Origin: an uncultured Tateyamaria sp.
GTDB lineage: Bacteria > Pseudomonadota > Alphaproteobacteria > Rhodobacterales > Rhodobacteraceae
DNA: 64,000 nucleotides
Reading direction: 5' to 3'
Assembly (NCBI RefSeq): GCF_947503705.1
Contig: NZ_CANNES010000001.1
Coordinates: 743,501-807,500, forward strand
Numbering within the stretch: the first letter of the stretch is position 1; each line of letters starts with the position of its first letter. Positions 43,248-51,800 of the stretch are shown here, piece after piece. Both the position numbers and the translations under genes were made by a program. A model generated the notes under the pieces. That model saw only the letters and a program-made list of their open reading frames with translations, searched no databases and was not told the origin of the DNA.

Positions 43248-44072
43248 ATGCTGGACGCGAAAGTGGAGGCAGAGACCGTTTTGGAGGTCAACAATATCGA
43301 GGTGATCTATAATCACGTGATCCTCGTGTTGAAGGGTGTGAGCCTGAAGGTCCCCAAGGGCGGCATCACGGCCCTGCTGGGCGGCAACGGGGCGGGCAAG
43401 ACCACCACGTTGAAGGCGATTTCCGGTCTTTTGGCCTCTGAGCGCGGTGAGGTCACCAAGGGGTCGATCCTCTATCACGGCTCCAACGTGGCCGAGAAGG
43501 ACCCCGCCGATCTGGTCAAGGCTGGTGTCGTTCAGGTCATGGAGGGCCGCCATTGCTTCGAGCACCTGACTGTCGAGGAAAACCTGATGACGGGTGCCTA
43601 TACCAGGTCGGACGGTAAGGCCGCGATCGCGGCTGACCTTGAGATGGTCTATGACTATTTTCCGCGTTTGAAAGAGCGCCGCAAGTCGCAGGCGGGCTAT
43701 ACCTCGGGGGGAGAGCAGCAGATGACCGCCATCGGGCGGGCCTTGATGAGCCGCCCCGAGACCATCCTGCTGGATGAGCCGTCTATGGGGTTGGCCCCGC
43801 AACTGGTCGAGCAAATTTTTGGCATCGTGAAGTCTGTAAACGAGAATGAGGGCGTGACGTTTCTGCTGGCCGAGCAGAACACGAACGTGGCCCTACGTTT
43901 TGCCCATTACGGTTACATCCTGGAAAGCGGTCGCGTCGTTATGGACGGGCCCGCCGCAGAGCTGCGCGAGAATCCGGATGTGAAAGAGTTCTACCTGGGG
44001 ATGTCCGATGAGGGCCGTAAATCCTTTCGCGATGTGCGGTCCTATCGCCGCCGCAAGCGCTGGCTGAGCTGA
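43248..44072 (+). CDS. Branched-chain-amino-acid-type ABC transporter ATPase (LivF-like)
   Basis: 274 aa. Walker A GGNGAGKTT, signature TSGGEQQMTAIGRALM, Walker B ILLDEPSMGLAP, and ending RSYRRRKRWLS, a basic tail I associate with Rhodobacterales members. With the LivG-like ATPase it completes the nucleotide-binding pair. GAAGG leader site precedes the ATG. Confidence 0.9.
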   Translation: MLDAKVEAETVLEVNNIEVIYNHVILVLKGVSLKVPKGGITALLGGNGAGKTTTLKAISGLLASERGEVTKGSILYHGSNVAEKDPADLVKAGVVQVMEGRHCFEHLTVEENLMTGAYTRSDGKAAIAADLEMVYDYFPRLKERRKSQAGYTSGGEQQMTAIGRALMSRPETILLDEPSMGLAPQLVEQIFGIVKSVNENEGVTFLLAEQNTNVALRFAHYGYILESGRVVMDGPAAELRENPDVKEFYLGMSDEGRKSFRDVRSYRRRKRWLS

Positions 44073-44094
44073 TCTGTAAACGGAGGATCGTATC

Positions 44095-44478
44095 ATGAAA
44101 CTGTTGTTGAGTGCTCTTCTGGTTGTCGTCACGGCTGGTAGCGCCATCGCGCAAGATATCATCCGTGAAGAGATTCGCCGTGGTCCGGTACCCGGGTCGG
44201 AAGACATGGAAGTCATTGTAACCCGCCTGTCGGTACCCGTCGGAGCCACCATCCCGCTGCACACACATCCTGGCGATGAATATGCCGTTGTTGTCACACC
44301 GACCAGGGCCCAAGCCCCGAACGGGAACATCGTCGAATTTGCCATCGGTACCCCGCTGTTCTTTCCAGAGGGCCAAGTGCACGGCGGGCTGACCAATGTG
44401 GGTGAGGCGCCGATGATCGCCATCACGACCCATGTGGTGCGCAAGGGTGCACCTTTGATCATGTTGGCGGGCCAATAA
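44095..44478 (+). CDS. Secreted cupin-domain protein
   Basis: 127 aa. Signal peptide MKLLLSALLVVVTAGSAIAQ, then a single small cupin barrel with the metal pattern IPLHTHPGDEYAVVV and a second His in EGQVHGGLTN. A periplasmic metal-dependent or ligand-binding role is likely; substrate unknown. Starts 22 bases after the ATPase and 57 bases before the second ligase, so it belongs to the operon. Perhaps handles or senses the same imported compound; that is inference. Confidence 0.8.
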   Translation: MKLLLSALLVVVTAGSAIAQDIIREEIRRGPVPGSEDMEVIVTRLSVPVGATIPLHTHPGDEYAVVVTPTRAQAPNGNIVEFAIGTPLFFPEGQVHGGLTNVGEAPMIAITTHVVRKGAPLIMLAGQ

Positions 44479-44535
44479 CGCCGCAGGGCGCGAGGAATTT
44501 CCGGGGCGTGCCCTCGGACAATCGGAGAACGAACG

Positions 44536-45741
44536 ATGCTGAACAAGGTCTTTTTCGACGAGCTGGAGACGCGGAGCGCGGATGCGCGCACCGCTGATCA
44601 CCTGGCTGCGCTGAATGCGCAGCTAAGCCGCGTTGCCGCCGTCGAAAACAGCTGTTTGCCTGATGTGGGCCGGTTGAGCGATCTGTCGGATCTGGCTCGA
44701 TTACCAGTTTTGCGCAAATCCGAACTGGCCAAATGGCAGGCGGAGAAGCCCCCCTTTGGCGGTATGGCCGTGTCGAATGTGGCGCATATTTTTCAGTCCC
44801 CTGGCCCCATCTATGAACCCGGCGGCATCAGCCATGACTGGTGGCGCATGGGCCGTTTCCTGCATGCGGCGGGCTTTGGTGCAGGCGACATCGTGCAAAA
44901 CTGTTTCGGCTATCATCTGACCCCTGCGGGCATGATCTTTGAAAGCGGGGCGCGGGCGGTTGGGGCGGCTGTTTTGCCTGCGGGCACGGGGCAAACCGAA
45001 TTGCAGGTGACCGCGGCCCGCGACATTGGCACGACGGCCTATGCCGGCACGCCCGACTACCTCAAGGTGATCCTGGATAAGGCCGATGAGATGGGTGTGA
45101 GCCTGTCGATCACCAAAGCGGCTGTGGGTGGCGGGGCGCTGTTCCCCTCGTTGCGGCAGGAATATGCGGACCGGGGGATCGCCTGCTTGCAATCCTATGC
45201 GACCGCCGATCTGGGCAACATCGCTTATGAGAGCCCCGCGATGGAAGGGATGATTGTCGACGAAGGCGTGATCGTCGAGATCGTGACGCCGGGCACGGGC
45301 GATCCCGTCGCCCCAGGCGAAGTGGGTGAGGTTGTGGTCACGACGCTGAACTCCGACTATCCGCTGATCCGATTTGCCACGGGTGATATGAGCGCCGTGA
45401 TGGCGGGGCAAAGCCCCTGTGGCCGTACGAACATGCGGATCAAGGGATGGATGGGCCGCGCGGACCAGACCACCAAGATAAAGGGGATGTTTGTGCGCCC
45501 CGAACAGGTGGCTGCCCTCGTGGCGCGCCACGACGAGGTAAGCCGCGCTCGGGTGATTGCGCGCCGAGACGGGCAGCAAGACGCGATGACAGTGCAATTG
45601 GAAAGCAGCGGGGGCAATGCCGACAGCTATGTCGAAAGCGTGATTGCGACGCTCAAGCTGAAAGGAACGGTTGAAGTTGTCGAGCCGGGCAGCCTGCCGC
45701 GCGACGGTTTGGTGATCGAGGACCAGCGCAGCTATGACTGA
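44536..45741 (+). CDS. Phenylacetate-CoA ligase-like adenylate-forming enzyme
   Basis: 401 aa, shorter than the first ligase and of the PaaK branch. Visible parts: LARLPVLRKSELAKWQ, GGISHDWWRMGRFLHAAGF, LQSYATADLGNIAYES, IVEIVTPGTGDPVAPGEVGEVVVTTLNSDYPLIRFATGD and the late IKGWMGRADQTTKIKGMFVRPEQV. PaaK enzymes activate phenylacetate or similar aryl acids to CoA thioesters. The N-terminal P-loop is weak, as in many PaaK relatives. Last recognisable gene of the transporter operon, giving it two unlike ligases. Confidence 0.87.
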   Translation: MLNKVFFDELETRSADARTADHLAALNAQLSRVAAVENSCLPDVGRLSDLSDLARLPVLRKSELAKWQAEKPPFGGMAVSNVAHIFQSPGPIYEPGGISHDWWRMGRFLHAAGFGAGDIVQNCFGYHLTPAGMIFESGARAVGAAVLPAGTGQTELQVTAARDIGTTAYAGTPDYLKVILDKADEMGVSLSITKAAVGGGALFPSLRQEYADRGIACLQSYATADLGNIAYESPAMEGMIVDEGVIVEIVTPGTGDPVAPGEVGEVVVTTLNSDYPLIRFATGDMSAVMAGQSPCGRTNMRIKGWMGRADQTTKIKGMFVRPEQVAALVARHDEVSRARVIARRDGQQDAMTVQLESSGGNADSYVESVIATLKLKGTVEVVEPGSLPRDGLVIEDQRSYD

Positions 45742-45874
45742 CGCGGCCGCATCGCCGTAAGGCGGATGAGTCGTTCGTCCTCGACGTTTCGGCTGGAAAC
45801 CCGAGTGAAAAGCTTGGATAAAGGGGCCGTTCTCAACGAGGCCGCCATTGACCCTCACACACGTCTCTAACGGT

Positions 45875-47509
45875 ATGTCCCGACGGGCGCCTAGGGCACC
45901 GCGTGCACTAAGCGGTGCGGCGTGGATGATCGCCGTGATCTGCCTGCTGCCGATGATCGCGGTGATACTGGCTGCATTGACTGGCGGCACAGACACAATT
46001 GTGTCTCTCGTCTCGACCGTGTTGGGCCGCTATGCGGTCAATACCGGGCTGTTGATTGTTTTGGTGTCCCTGGGGACCTTTTTGGTGGGCGTCGGCGCCG
46101 CTTGGCTGGTCACAATGACCCGCTTTCCCGGCGTTCGGTTTTTCGAGATCGCGCTGGTCCTCCCATTGGCCTTTCCGGCCTACGTGCTGGCCTACGCCTA
46201 TACCAGCGTCCTTGATCATCCCGGCATCGTCCAATCGACTTTACGGTCGGTGATGGGGTGGGGCCCGCGCGACTATTGGTTCCCCGAAATTCGCAGCCTT
46301 GGTGGCGCCGCCCTAATGTTGGTCCTTGTGTTGTATCCTTATGTCTACCTGCTGGCGCGGGCCTCATTCCTGCAACAAAGCGGGTCGACGTTCATGGCCG
46401 CGCGTGCCCTGGGCGCACGACCCTTGTCCGCGTTCCTGACGGTAAGCCTGCCCCTAGCGCGTCCCGCCATTGCAGCTGGTGTCCTGCTTGCAGTGATGGA
46501 GACGATCGCAGATTTCGGCACTGTGGCCTATTTTGGGGTCCAGACCTTTGCGACCGGCATTTACACCAGTTGGTTCTCGCTTGGTGATCGGGCTGGGGCC
46601 GCGCAATTGGCTGTCTGTTTGCTTTGTTTTGCGCTGCTTCTTGCGGTGCTGGAGCGGGCACAACGCGGGCAGGCCAAATATCACGACCCTAGCCGTGGCC
46701 AAAAGCATCAGCCGCCCCTGCACCTCCAAGGCGCACAGGGGTGGATAGCGATGGTGTTGTGTGGGTTGCCCGTACTGCTAGGGGCGATCATTCCAATCAT
46801 TGCGCTGATCAGCCTTGGCCTGGGGTCTGACCAGGACTTGCTGAGCGCGCGTTACCTCGGATTTGTCCGAAATTCTCTGGTGCTTGCCTCAACCGCGGCG
46901 GTGTTGACGGTGATTGCAGCCATTGGGCTGGGCTTTTACCAACGGATGCAGCCTGGGCGCCTTTCGTCCTCGGCCACCTATATTTCGCGGCTGGGCTATG
47001 CAGTGCCTGGGGGTGTGATCGCGGTGGGCCTAATGGTGCCCTTTGCGGCCTTCGACAACGCGCTTGACGCATGGATGCGGGCCACTTTTGACATCTCGAC
47101 CGGGTTGCTTTTGACCGGCTCCATCTGGCTGTTGGTTTGTGCCTATATGGTCCGGTTCCTGGCAGCGGCCCTTGGGGCCTATGAAGGGGGGCAGGCCTTG
47201 GTTCATGCCAATATGGATGCGGCGAGCCGATCGTTGGGCAAGGGGCCTTTCGCGACGTTGCGCCGGGTCCATTTGCCGATCCTCACCCCCAGCCTGCTGA
47301 CTGCCTTGTTGATCGTCTTTGTGGACGTGATGAAAGAATTACCCGCGACGCTGATCATGCGCCCCTTCAACTACGACACGTTGGCCGTTCAGGCGTATCG
47401 GTTGGCTTCGGACGAACGGTTGGAGGGGGCTGCTGTGCCCAGTCTGGTGATCGTTGCCGTGGGCCTTTTGCCTGTCATCCTGATCTGCCGCCAGGTCGGC
47501 CGCCGCTGA
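45875..47509 (+). CDS. Iron(III)-type ABC transporter permease, fused double-domain (FbpB/ThiP-like), orphan
   Basis: 544 aa with about twelve helices in two similar halves, each with a binding-protein-dependent permease loop (AARALGARPLSAFLTVSLPLARPAIAAG and AASRSLGKGPFATLRRVHLPILTP). This is the FbpB/ThiP-type fused permease for iron or related compounds. ATG 45875 is chosen; a TTG at 45848 is in frame. No ATPase or binding-protein gene lies beside it; the next gene converges on it. It must use components encoded elsewhere. Confidence 0.88.
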   Translation: MSRRAPRAPRALSGAAWMIAVICLLPMIAVILAALTGGTDTIVSLVSTVLGRYAVNTGLLIVLVSLGTFLVGVGAAWLVTMTRFPGVRFFEIALVLPLAFPAYVLAYAYTSVLDHPGIVQSTLRSVMGWGPRDYWFPEIRSLGGAALMLVLVLYPYVYLLARASFLQQSGSTFMAARALGARPLSAFLTVSLPLARPAIAAGVLLAVMETIADFGTVAYFGVQTFATGIYTSWFSLGDRAGAAQLAVCLLCFALLLAVLERAQRGQAKYHDPSRGQKHQPPLHLQGAQGWIAMVLCGLPVLLGAIIPIIALISLGLGSDQDLLSARYLGFVRNSLVLASTAAVLTVIAAIGLGFYQRMQPGRLSSSATYISRLGYAVPGGVIAVGLMVPFAAFDNALDAWMRATFDISTGLLLTGSIWLLVCAYMVRFLAAALGAYEGGQALVHANMDAASRSLGKGPFATLRRVHLPILTPSLLTALLIVFVDVMKELPATLIMRPFNYDTLAVQAYRLASDERLEGAAVPSLVIVAVGLLPVILICRQVGRR

Positions 47510-47527
47510 GGTGGATCAAGATCTGTC

Positions 47528-48028
47528 TTAAGAAGTACAGGCAGATGTCGCGATCACAGCCACACCATTTTGATCAAACGTTCCGGCGCTCGTCTGGCCC
47601 TCTGCGGTCAAAGTTACCTGTGCCCCCGCCACTTCGGAGCCTGAAACGGTAATCTGGCGATCGCTGGTGGTGTCGTCCAGGTCGATGGTGAAAGCCAGGG
47701 GCAGGTCTGGCGTCAGGGTGGGCAGGGTCAGTGTCAGAACCGTGTCGCCATCTCTGACTTGGGGCGTGTCATCGATGCCGTTCGGGGCTGACACCCATTC
47801 AAAGGGTTGGAACACTTCGACGCCTGCGCCCGTGCTGGTCGTGTCAAAGATAAGACCGGCCGGGGCCGTGCCGAGATTCAGAACCAGCGTCGCAGGGCCC
47901 ATGGCGCATGGTGCGTTTTGGGTGATCGTAAACCGATCTTTAGGCGCGCCGTCGCGGAAGGTGACAGTAACGTCTGCACTTGCCGTCGTAACGGTCATGG
48001 TGGCGATGAGGGCGAGGGGGAAGCGCAT
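47528..48028 (-). CDS. Secreted protein, aggregation-factor-core-like
   Basis: 166 aa from the ATG at 48028 with AAGGA eight bases upstream. Signal peptide ends TASA before DVTVTFRDGAPKD. The mature protein is beta-rich with a Cys pair (NAPCAMG and the final SACTS). I recall similar proteins annotated as aggregation factor core in Rhodobacterales, but function is not shown. It is transcribed toward the permease gene, with only 18 bases between stops. Confidence 0.6.
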   Translation of the reverse strand: MRFPLALIATMTVTTASADVTVTFRDGAPKDRFTITQNAPCAMGPATLVLNLGTAPAGLIFDTTSTGAGVEVFQPFEWVSAPNGIDDTPQVRDGDTVLTLTLPTLTPDLPLAFTIDLDDTTSDRQITVSGSEVAGAQVTLTAEGQTSAGTFDQNGVAVIATSACTS

Positions 48029-48078
48029 AAAGATGTCCTTTTCCGGTTGAAAATGCACCTAGCGCTGTAAGTCCGAGG

Positions 48079-48132
48079 GGCAAGGCGCGCGGAGTGTCGC
48101 CTTGCCGCCAGGGCGCACCTGTTCGGTGCGCC
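48079..48132 (-). terminator. Tandem hairpins between the yghU gene and the secreted-protein gene
   Basis: First, GGCAAGGCG (48079-48087) with CGCCTTGCC (48098-48106); second, GGCGCACC (48112-48119) with GGTGCGCC (48125-48132). Both genes are on the minus strand and the structure follows the yghU stop. No T-run is present. Confidence 0.5.
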
Positions 48133-48143
48133 ACGCTTTGGGA

Positions 48144-49019
48144 TCAGGTGTCGGCAGTGCCGATCTTGTCCTGGGTCTGCGTCTCGAAATCCGAGGCGTC
48201 GTGGCGTTCGTGCAGCTGCAATTCCGGTTCGCCAAAGGCACGGTTGACCATGCGCCCCCGTAGCGTTGCAGGACGTGCGTCAATCTTTTTCGCCCAGGCC
48301 ATCACGTTGGTATAGCTTTCCACATCGAGGAACTCCGCCGCCGAGTAGAGGCGTCCCAGACACAACTGCCCATACCACGGCCAAATGGCCATATCAGCAA
48401 TGGAATAGTCGTCGCCTGCGATGAACGGCTTGTTGGCAAGCTCCCGATCCAACACGTCCAACTGCCGCTTGCTCTCCATCGCGTAGCGGTTGATGGGGTA
48501 TTCGTATTTCTCGGGCGCATAGGCGTAAAAGTGGCCAAAGCCGCCGCCAAGGAATGGAGCAGAGCCCATTTGCCACATCAGCCAGTTCAAAACCTCGGTC
48601 CGCGCAGGGCCGGAGGCAGGCAGGAACATCCCAAACTTTTCGGCGAGGTGGATCATCATAGACCCGGATTCAAAAACGCGCACCGGGGTGTCACCAGAAT
48701 GATCCATGAGGGCCGGGATCTTGGAGTTCGGATTTACTTCGACGAAGCCCGACCCAAATTGATCGCCTTCGCCGATATTGATCAGCCAGGCATCATATTC
48801 TGCGCCGGAGTGCCCTGCTTCCAGCAACTCTTCCAACAACATGGTGACCTTGACCCCGTTGGGCGTGGCCAGCGAATAAAGTTGAAAGGGATGTTTGCCA
48901 ACCGGCAGGTCTTTGTCCGCAGTGGGACCCGCAATGGGACGGTTGATCGAGGCGAATTTACCCCCCGATGCGCTGTCCCATGTCCATTTTGCGGGCGGTG
49001 TATAGGTGGGATCGCTCAT
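48144..49019 (-). CDS. yghU: Glutathione-dependent disulfide-bond oxidoreductase YghU
   Basis: 291 aa nu-class glutathione transferase-like enzyme. The family's N-terminal extension (YTPPAKWTWDSASGGKFASINRPIAGPT) is complete, followed by FQLYSLATPNGVKVTMLLEELLEAG (thioredoxin fold), NPNSKIPALMDH, FESGSMMIHLAEKFG and the DDYSIADMAIWPW helix. YghU binds two glutathiones and reduces disulfides. Single gene; its own promoter lies upstream at about 49020-49110. Confidence 0.94.
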   Translation of the reverse strand: MSDPTYTPPAKWTWDSASGGKFASINRPIAGPTADKDLPVGKHPFQLYSLATPNGVKVTMLLEELLEAGHSGAEYDAWLINIGEGDQFGSGFVEVNPNSKIPALMDHSGDTPVRVFESGSMMIHLAEKFGMFLPASGPARTEVLNWLMWQMGSAPFLGGGFGHFYAYAPEKYEYPINRYAMESKRQLDVLDRELANKPFIAGDDYSIADMAIWPWYGQLCLGRLYSAAEFLDVESYTNVMAWAKKIDARPATLRGRMVNRAFGEPELQLHERHDASDFETQTQDKIGTADT

Positions 49020-49119
49020 GCTGCAGCCTTCCGTTCAATATGTTCTGTCGCAACCTAAGCCCTGTGCCGCGCCGGGCAAGGGCAGAGACTGTGCGCAGAT
49101 GAAGAGGCGGCACGCAGCG

Positions 49120-50295
49120 CTAGAACCCTTTGAGGTTGGGCGGGTCATAAGCATTTTTGGCTTCCGCCCGCCGCTCTGACACGGATTCATGTATCTCAGA
49201 GCCGGGCGGAATATAGCGGTGCTGTCCCAGAGGTAGGTAATAGCCCAGAATATTCCATTGTTTGGGCCAGCGAGACCGACGTTTGAGGCGAGGAAACGCC
49301 TCTAGGATAAACCAACCTTTGATCATCTGGCTGTGCAGCGGCGCGTTTGGATCGGGCACCGAAATTTCAAGGTTCATCTTTTCAGTGATCTTGTCCTTTT
49401 TGCCCAGAACATAGCGATTATAGGTGATTTCACGAAAGGCGAGGCTGTCGACAGCCAGAGCGTCCAATTCCTGGCGCATCCAGTCCATGGTGATCTTGGA
49501 CAGGCCCGCCTCCGCCTCGGGGATGGACCCTGCAACATCGGTGTGTGTGCCTGCGAACCAGACCTGTTTGACGTCTTGGGGCGGCGGGCTGTTCTTGGAT
49601 TTGAAGCGGTTGCCATAATAGGTCTGGCCCGGTGTCCAGAACTGGTGGCGAAAGAACCGGCGCGTTTCGTCGATTGACAGAACGTGGCGGACCGATTCGA
49701 CCGATGGGTTTTCGTCGACACTGGAATGGGTCGAAAACTCGACAATGGTTCCCCATTGCAGCTTGATCCGGATCATCGAACTGACGGTGTCCCACAGCCC
49801 CAAAAAGCGGATGGCCGGATGCCGCATCTGGAAGGCTTTTTCCAGCATCCGCAACTTGGCATGCTTCGTCCGCGGGTCGTCCTTGCGGATCTTGCGCCAG
49901 GCCCGAAAGGCAGGGGCGACAAGGTGAAACTCGCTGGGATGGACAAGACCAAAGTCATTGATGAATCCGGCCAGAACCCGGGCCGTGTAAGCACCGCGCG
50001 AATACCCAAAGAAGTAGAGCCTGTCGTCGTCCTGGTACTGGTTGCATAGAAACTCGTAGGCCCGCAGAACATTGGTTTCCAAGCCAAAGCCCGCGATCAG
50101 GCCGAGGATCTGTTTGGGCTTGGTCAGAAAGACCCGGGCAAAGGGATGCGTGTCGAGGGTGCCGACGCCCGGGTGATAAAACACGATCTGATCTTCGGAC
50201 CGTTTGAGGCTTTTGTAGAGCCGCAAGACGTTTGATTCGTTGCTTTCAATTTCGTTGCCGGTGCCATCAAGGCAAACCACCAATTTGCGCGACAT
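49120..50295 (-). CDS. DUF2235 alpha/beta-hydrolase-like protein
   Basis: 391 aa from the ATG at 50295, which has AAGGGG eight bases upstream. N-terminal RKLVVCLDGTGNEIES and nucleophile Ser99 in FFGYSRGAYTARVLAGF are the DUF2235 signature (related to Tle1-type phospholipase effectors). Asp in FLGLWDTVSSM and His in AGTHTDVAGSIPEAEAG complete a plausible triad. No signal peptide and no type VI secretion genes nearby, so a cytoplasmic role is likely. Lies alone on the minus strand. Confidence 0.83.
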   Translation of the reverse strand: MSRKLVVCLDGTGNEIESNESNVLRLYKSLKRSEDQIVFYHPGVGTLDTHPFARVFLTKPKQILGLIAGFGLETNVLRAYEFLCNQYQDDDRLYFFGYSRGAYTARVLAGFINDFGLVHPSEFHLVAPAFRAWRKIRKDDPRTKHAKLRMLEKAFQMRHPAIRFLGLWDTVSSMIRIKLQWGTIVEFSTHSSVDENPSVESVRHVLSIDETRRFFRHQFWTPGQTYYGNRFKSKNSPPPQDVKQVWFAGTHTDVAGSIPEAEAGLSKITMDWMRQELDALAVDSLAFREITYNRYVLGKKDKITEKMNLEISVPDPNAPLHSQMIKGWFILEAFPRLKRRSRWPKQWNILGYYLPLGQHRYIPPGSEIHESVSERRAEAKNAYDPPNLKGF

Positions 50296-50421
50296 GGTTG
50301 AAACCCCTTGTCCTGACTTAAATGCAACAAGCTTACGCACTCAGGGCGGGAAGGCAATTTAAACCGGGGCGCGCGCGCAACTCATGGCTTGCTCACACGA
50401 GGGGGTGATCCACCGGCAAAG

Positions 50422-50446
50422 AAAAAGCCGCCCGGATTGGGGCGGC
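50422..50446 (-). terminator. Terminator of rpmJ
   Basis: GCCGCCC (50427-50433) pairs with GGGCGGC (50440-50446); on the minus strand the stem is followed by TTTTT (complement of 50422-50426). Intrinsic terminator immediately after rpmJ. Confidence 0.8.
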
Positions 50447-50471
50447 TTTCACATCGTCTCTTGCGTCTGGC

Positions 50472-50597
50472 TTAGCCTTGGCGGGCTTTGAACCGGCGCT
50501 GCGTCTTGTTGATGACGTATACGCGGCCTTTGCGACGCACAACACGGCAATCACGGTGCCGGTTTTTGAGCGAGCGGAGCGAGTTGCGAACCTTCAT
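50472..50597 (-). CDS. rpmJ: 50S ribosomal protein L36
   Basis: 41 aa, too short for the usual size cut-off. Translation on the minus strand begins [20 protein letters not shown] and ends in KARQG, the alphaproteobacterial L36 without the zinc-binding Cys set (a single Cys). Ends in TAA just before an intrinsic terminator. Located 112 bases downstream of the tRNA-Val gene on the same strand. Confidence 0.95.
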   Translation of the reverse strand: MKVRNSLRSLKNRHRDCRVVRRKGRVYVINKTQRRFKARQG

Positions 50598-50708
50598 GGC
50601 GCTTCTTCCTCATGTTTCATGGCGCGAAGCAGCGCCGGGTTGCGTTTTGGCATTTTCATGCCGGTGTCGGGTGCGTTTGGGCCCTGTGGCCCGCCCGCGA
50701 AATCAGAA

Positions 50709-50783
50709 TGGTGGGCGATACAAGGATCGAACTTGTGACCCCTTCGATGTCAACGAAGTGCTCTACCGCTGAGCTAATCGCCC
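50709..50783 (-). tRNA. tRNA-Val (anticodon GAC)
   Basis: The minus strand folds as a cloverleaf: acceptor GGGCGAT/ATCGCCC, D-arm AGCTCAGCGGTAGAGC, anticodon loop TTGACAT in a 5-bp stem with CTTCG/CGAAG, T-arm with TTCGATC, and an encoded CCA (complement of 50709-50711). 75 bases including CCA. Confidence 0.95.
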
Positions 50784-50934
50784 ACTCTGTCCCTGCGCAT
50801 TTTTGCGGCCCACAATAAAAGCGGGCGCGGAAATCCGCGCCGGGTGAGCCGTGCTATAAAAGGAGTCGAAGTGAGTATCAAGGGCTTTTGGCTTTGTCTG
50901 TTCCTGCGCTATGTTAACGGCAAGAGGAGTGGTC

Positions 50935-51795
50935 ATGCCCAAAGTCGCCTATGATGTATCGCACCCGGACAAACGCAGCAGCTGCGTTGTCTTTGCGTCG
51001 CCGCATTCGGGGCGCGATTATCCGTGGAGCTTTCTGCGTCGCACGATTTTGGATGAACGCACCATCCGGTCGTCAGAGGACGCTTTCGTCGACCAACTAT
51101 TTGATATGGCGCCGCAATTCGGGGCGCCATTGCTGCGCGCCGGTGCGCCGCGCGCCTTTGTCGACCTGAACCGCAGCGCCGAAGAACTGGATCCCGCCGT
51201 TGTCGAGGGCGTGCGACGTCAGGGTCACAACCCCCGTATTTCCAGCGGTCTCGGCGTCATCCCCCGCGTGGTGGCCAACGGACGCCACATCTATCGCGGC
51301 AAGATCAGCCTGCAAGAGGCTGAGCGGAGGATTGAGCTTTATTGGGTGCCGTATCATCAGATGCTGCAAAAACTGCTGGACGGGGCACAGCAGCGTCATG
51401 GTCAAGCGGTGCTGATTGACTGCCACTCAATGCCGCATGAGGCGATGGACGGGATGGCGCGCAGCGGTGTGACTCGTCCGAACGTTGTACTGGGCGATCG
51501 GTTTGGTGCTGCGGCGGGTGGTGGCGTTGTGGATGCGGTTGAAGCGGCCTTTGCCGTCGCTGGGTTTAACGTTGTGCGGAATGCGCCGTTTGCCGGGGCC
51601 TACATTACCCAAGCCTATGGTCGCCCCTCGCGCAATCAGCACGCGGTACAGGTCGAGATTGACCGGTCATTGTATATGGATGAACGCACAATCCAGCCGC
51701 ATTCGGGGTTCGAAGAGACGCGCGCGAGACTGCGCAGCGTCGTAGACGAAATATCTACCATCGGTCAGGTCCGCGTGCCTTTGGCAGCAGAGTAG
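50935..51795 (+). CDS. N-formylglutamate amidohydrolase family protein
   Basis: 286 aa. ASPHSGRDYP near the N-terminus, RAFVDLNRSAEELDP, IDCHSMPHEAMDG, VVLGDRFG and the SRNQHAVQVEIDRSLYMDE end are those of HutG-type N-formylglutamate amidohydrolases (zinc-dependent). Start ATG 50935 follows AGAGGAG. No other histidine-degradation genes are adjacent, so the physiological role is open. A weak promoter (TTGGCT near 50888, TATGTT near 50910) is seen upstream. Confidence 0.87.
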   Translation: MPKVAYDVSHPDKRSSCVVFASPHSGRDYPWSFLRRTILDERTIRSSEDAFVDQLFDMAPQFGAPLLRAGAPRAFVDLNRSAEELDPAVVEGVRRQGHNPRISSGLGVIPRVVANGRHIYRGKISLQEAERRIELYWVPYHQMLQKLLDGAQQRHGQAVLIDCHSMPHEAMDGMARSGVTRPNVVLGDRFGAAAGGGVVDAVEAAFAVAGFNVVRNAPFAGAYITQAYGRPSRNQHAVQVEIDRSLYMDERTIQPHSGFEETRARLRSVVDEISTIGQVRVPLAAE

Positions 51796-51800
51796 TTGCG

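Noticed and set aside
49120..50295. Type VI secretion effector locus
   Set aside because: The DUF2235 protein lacks any neighbouring secretion, VgrG, PAAR or immunity gene.
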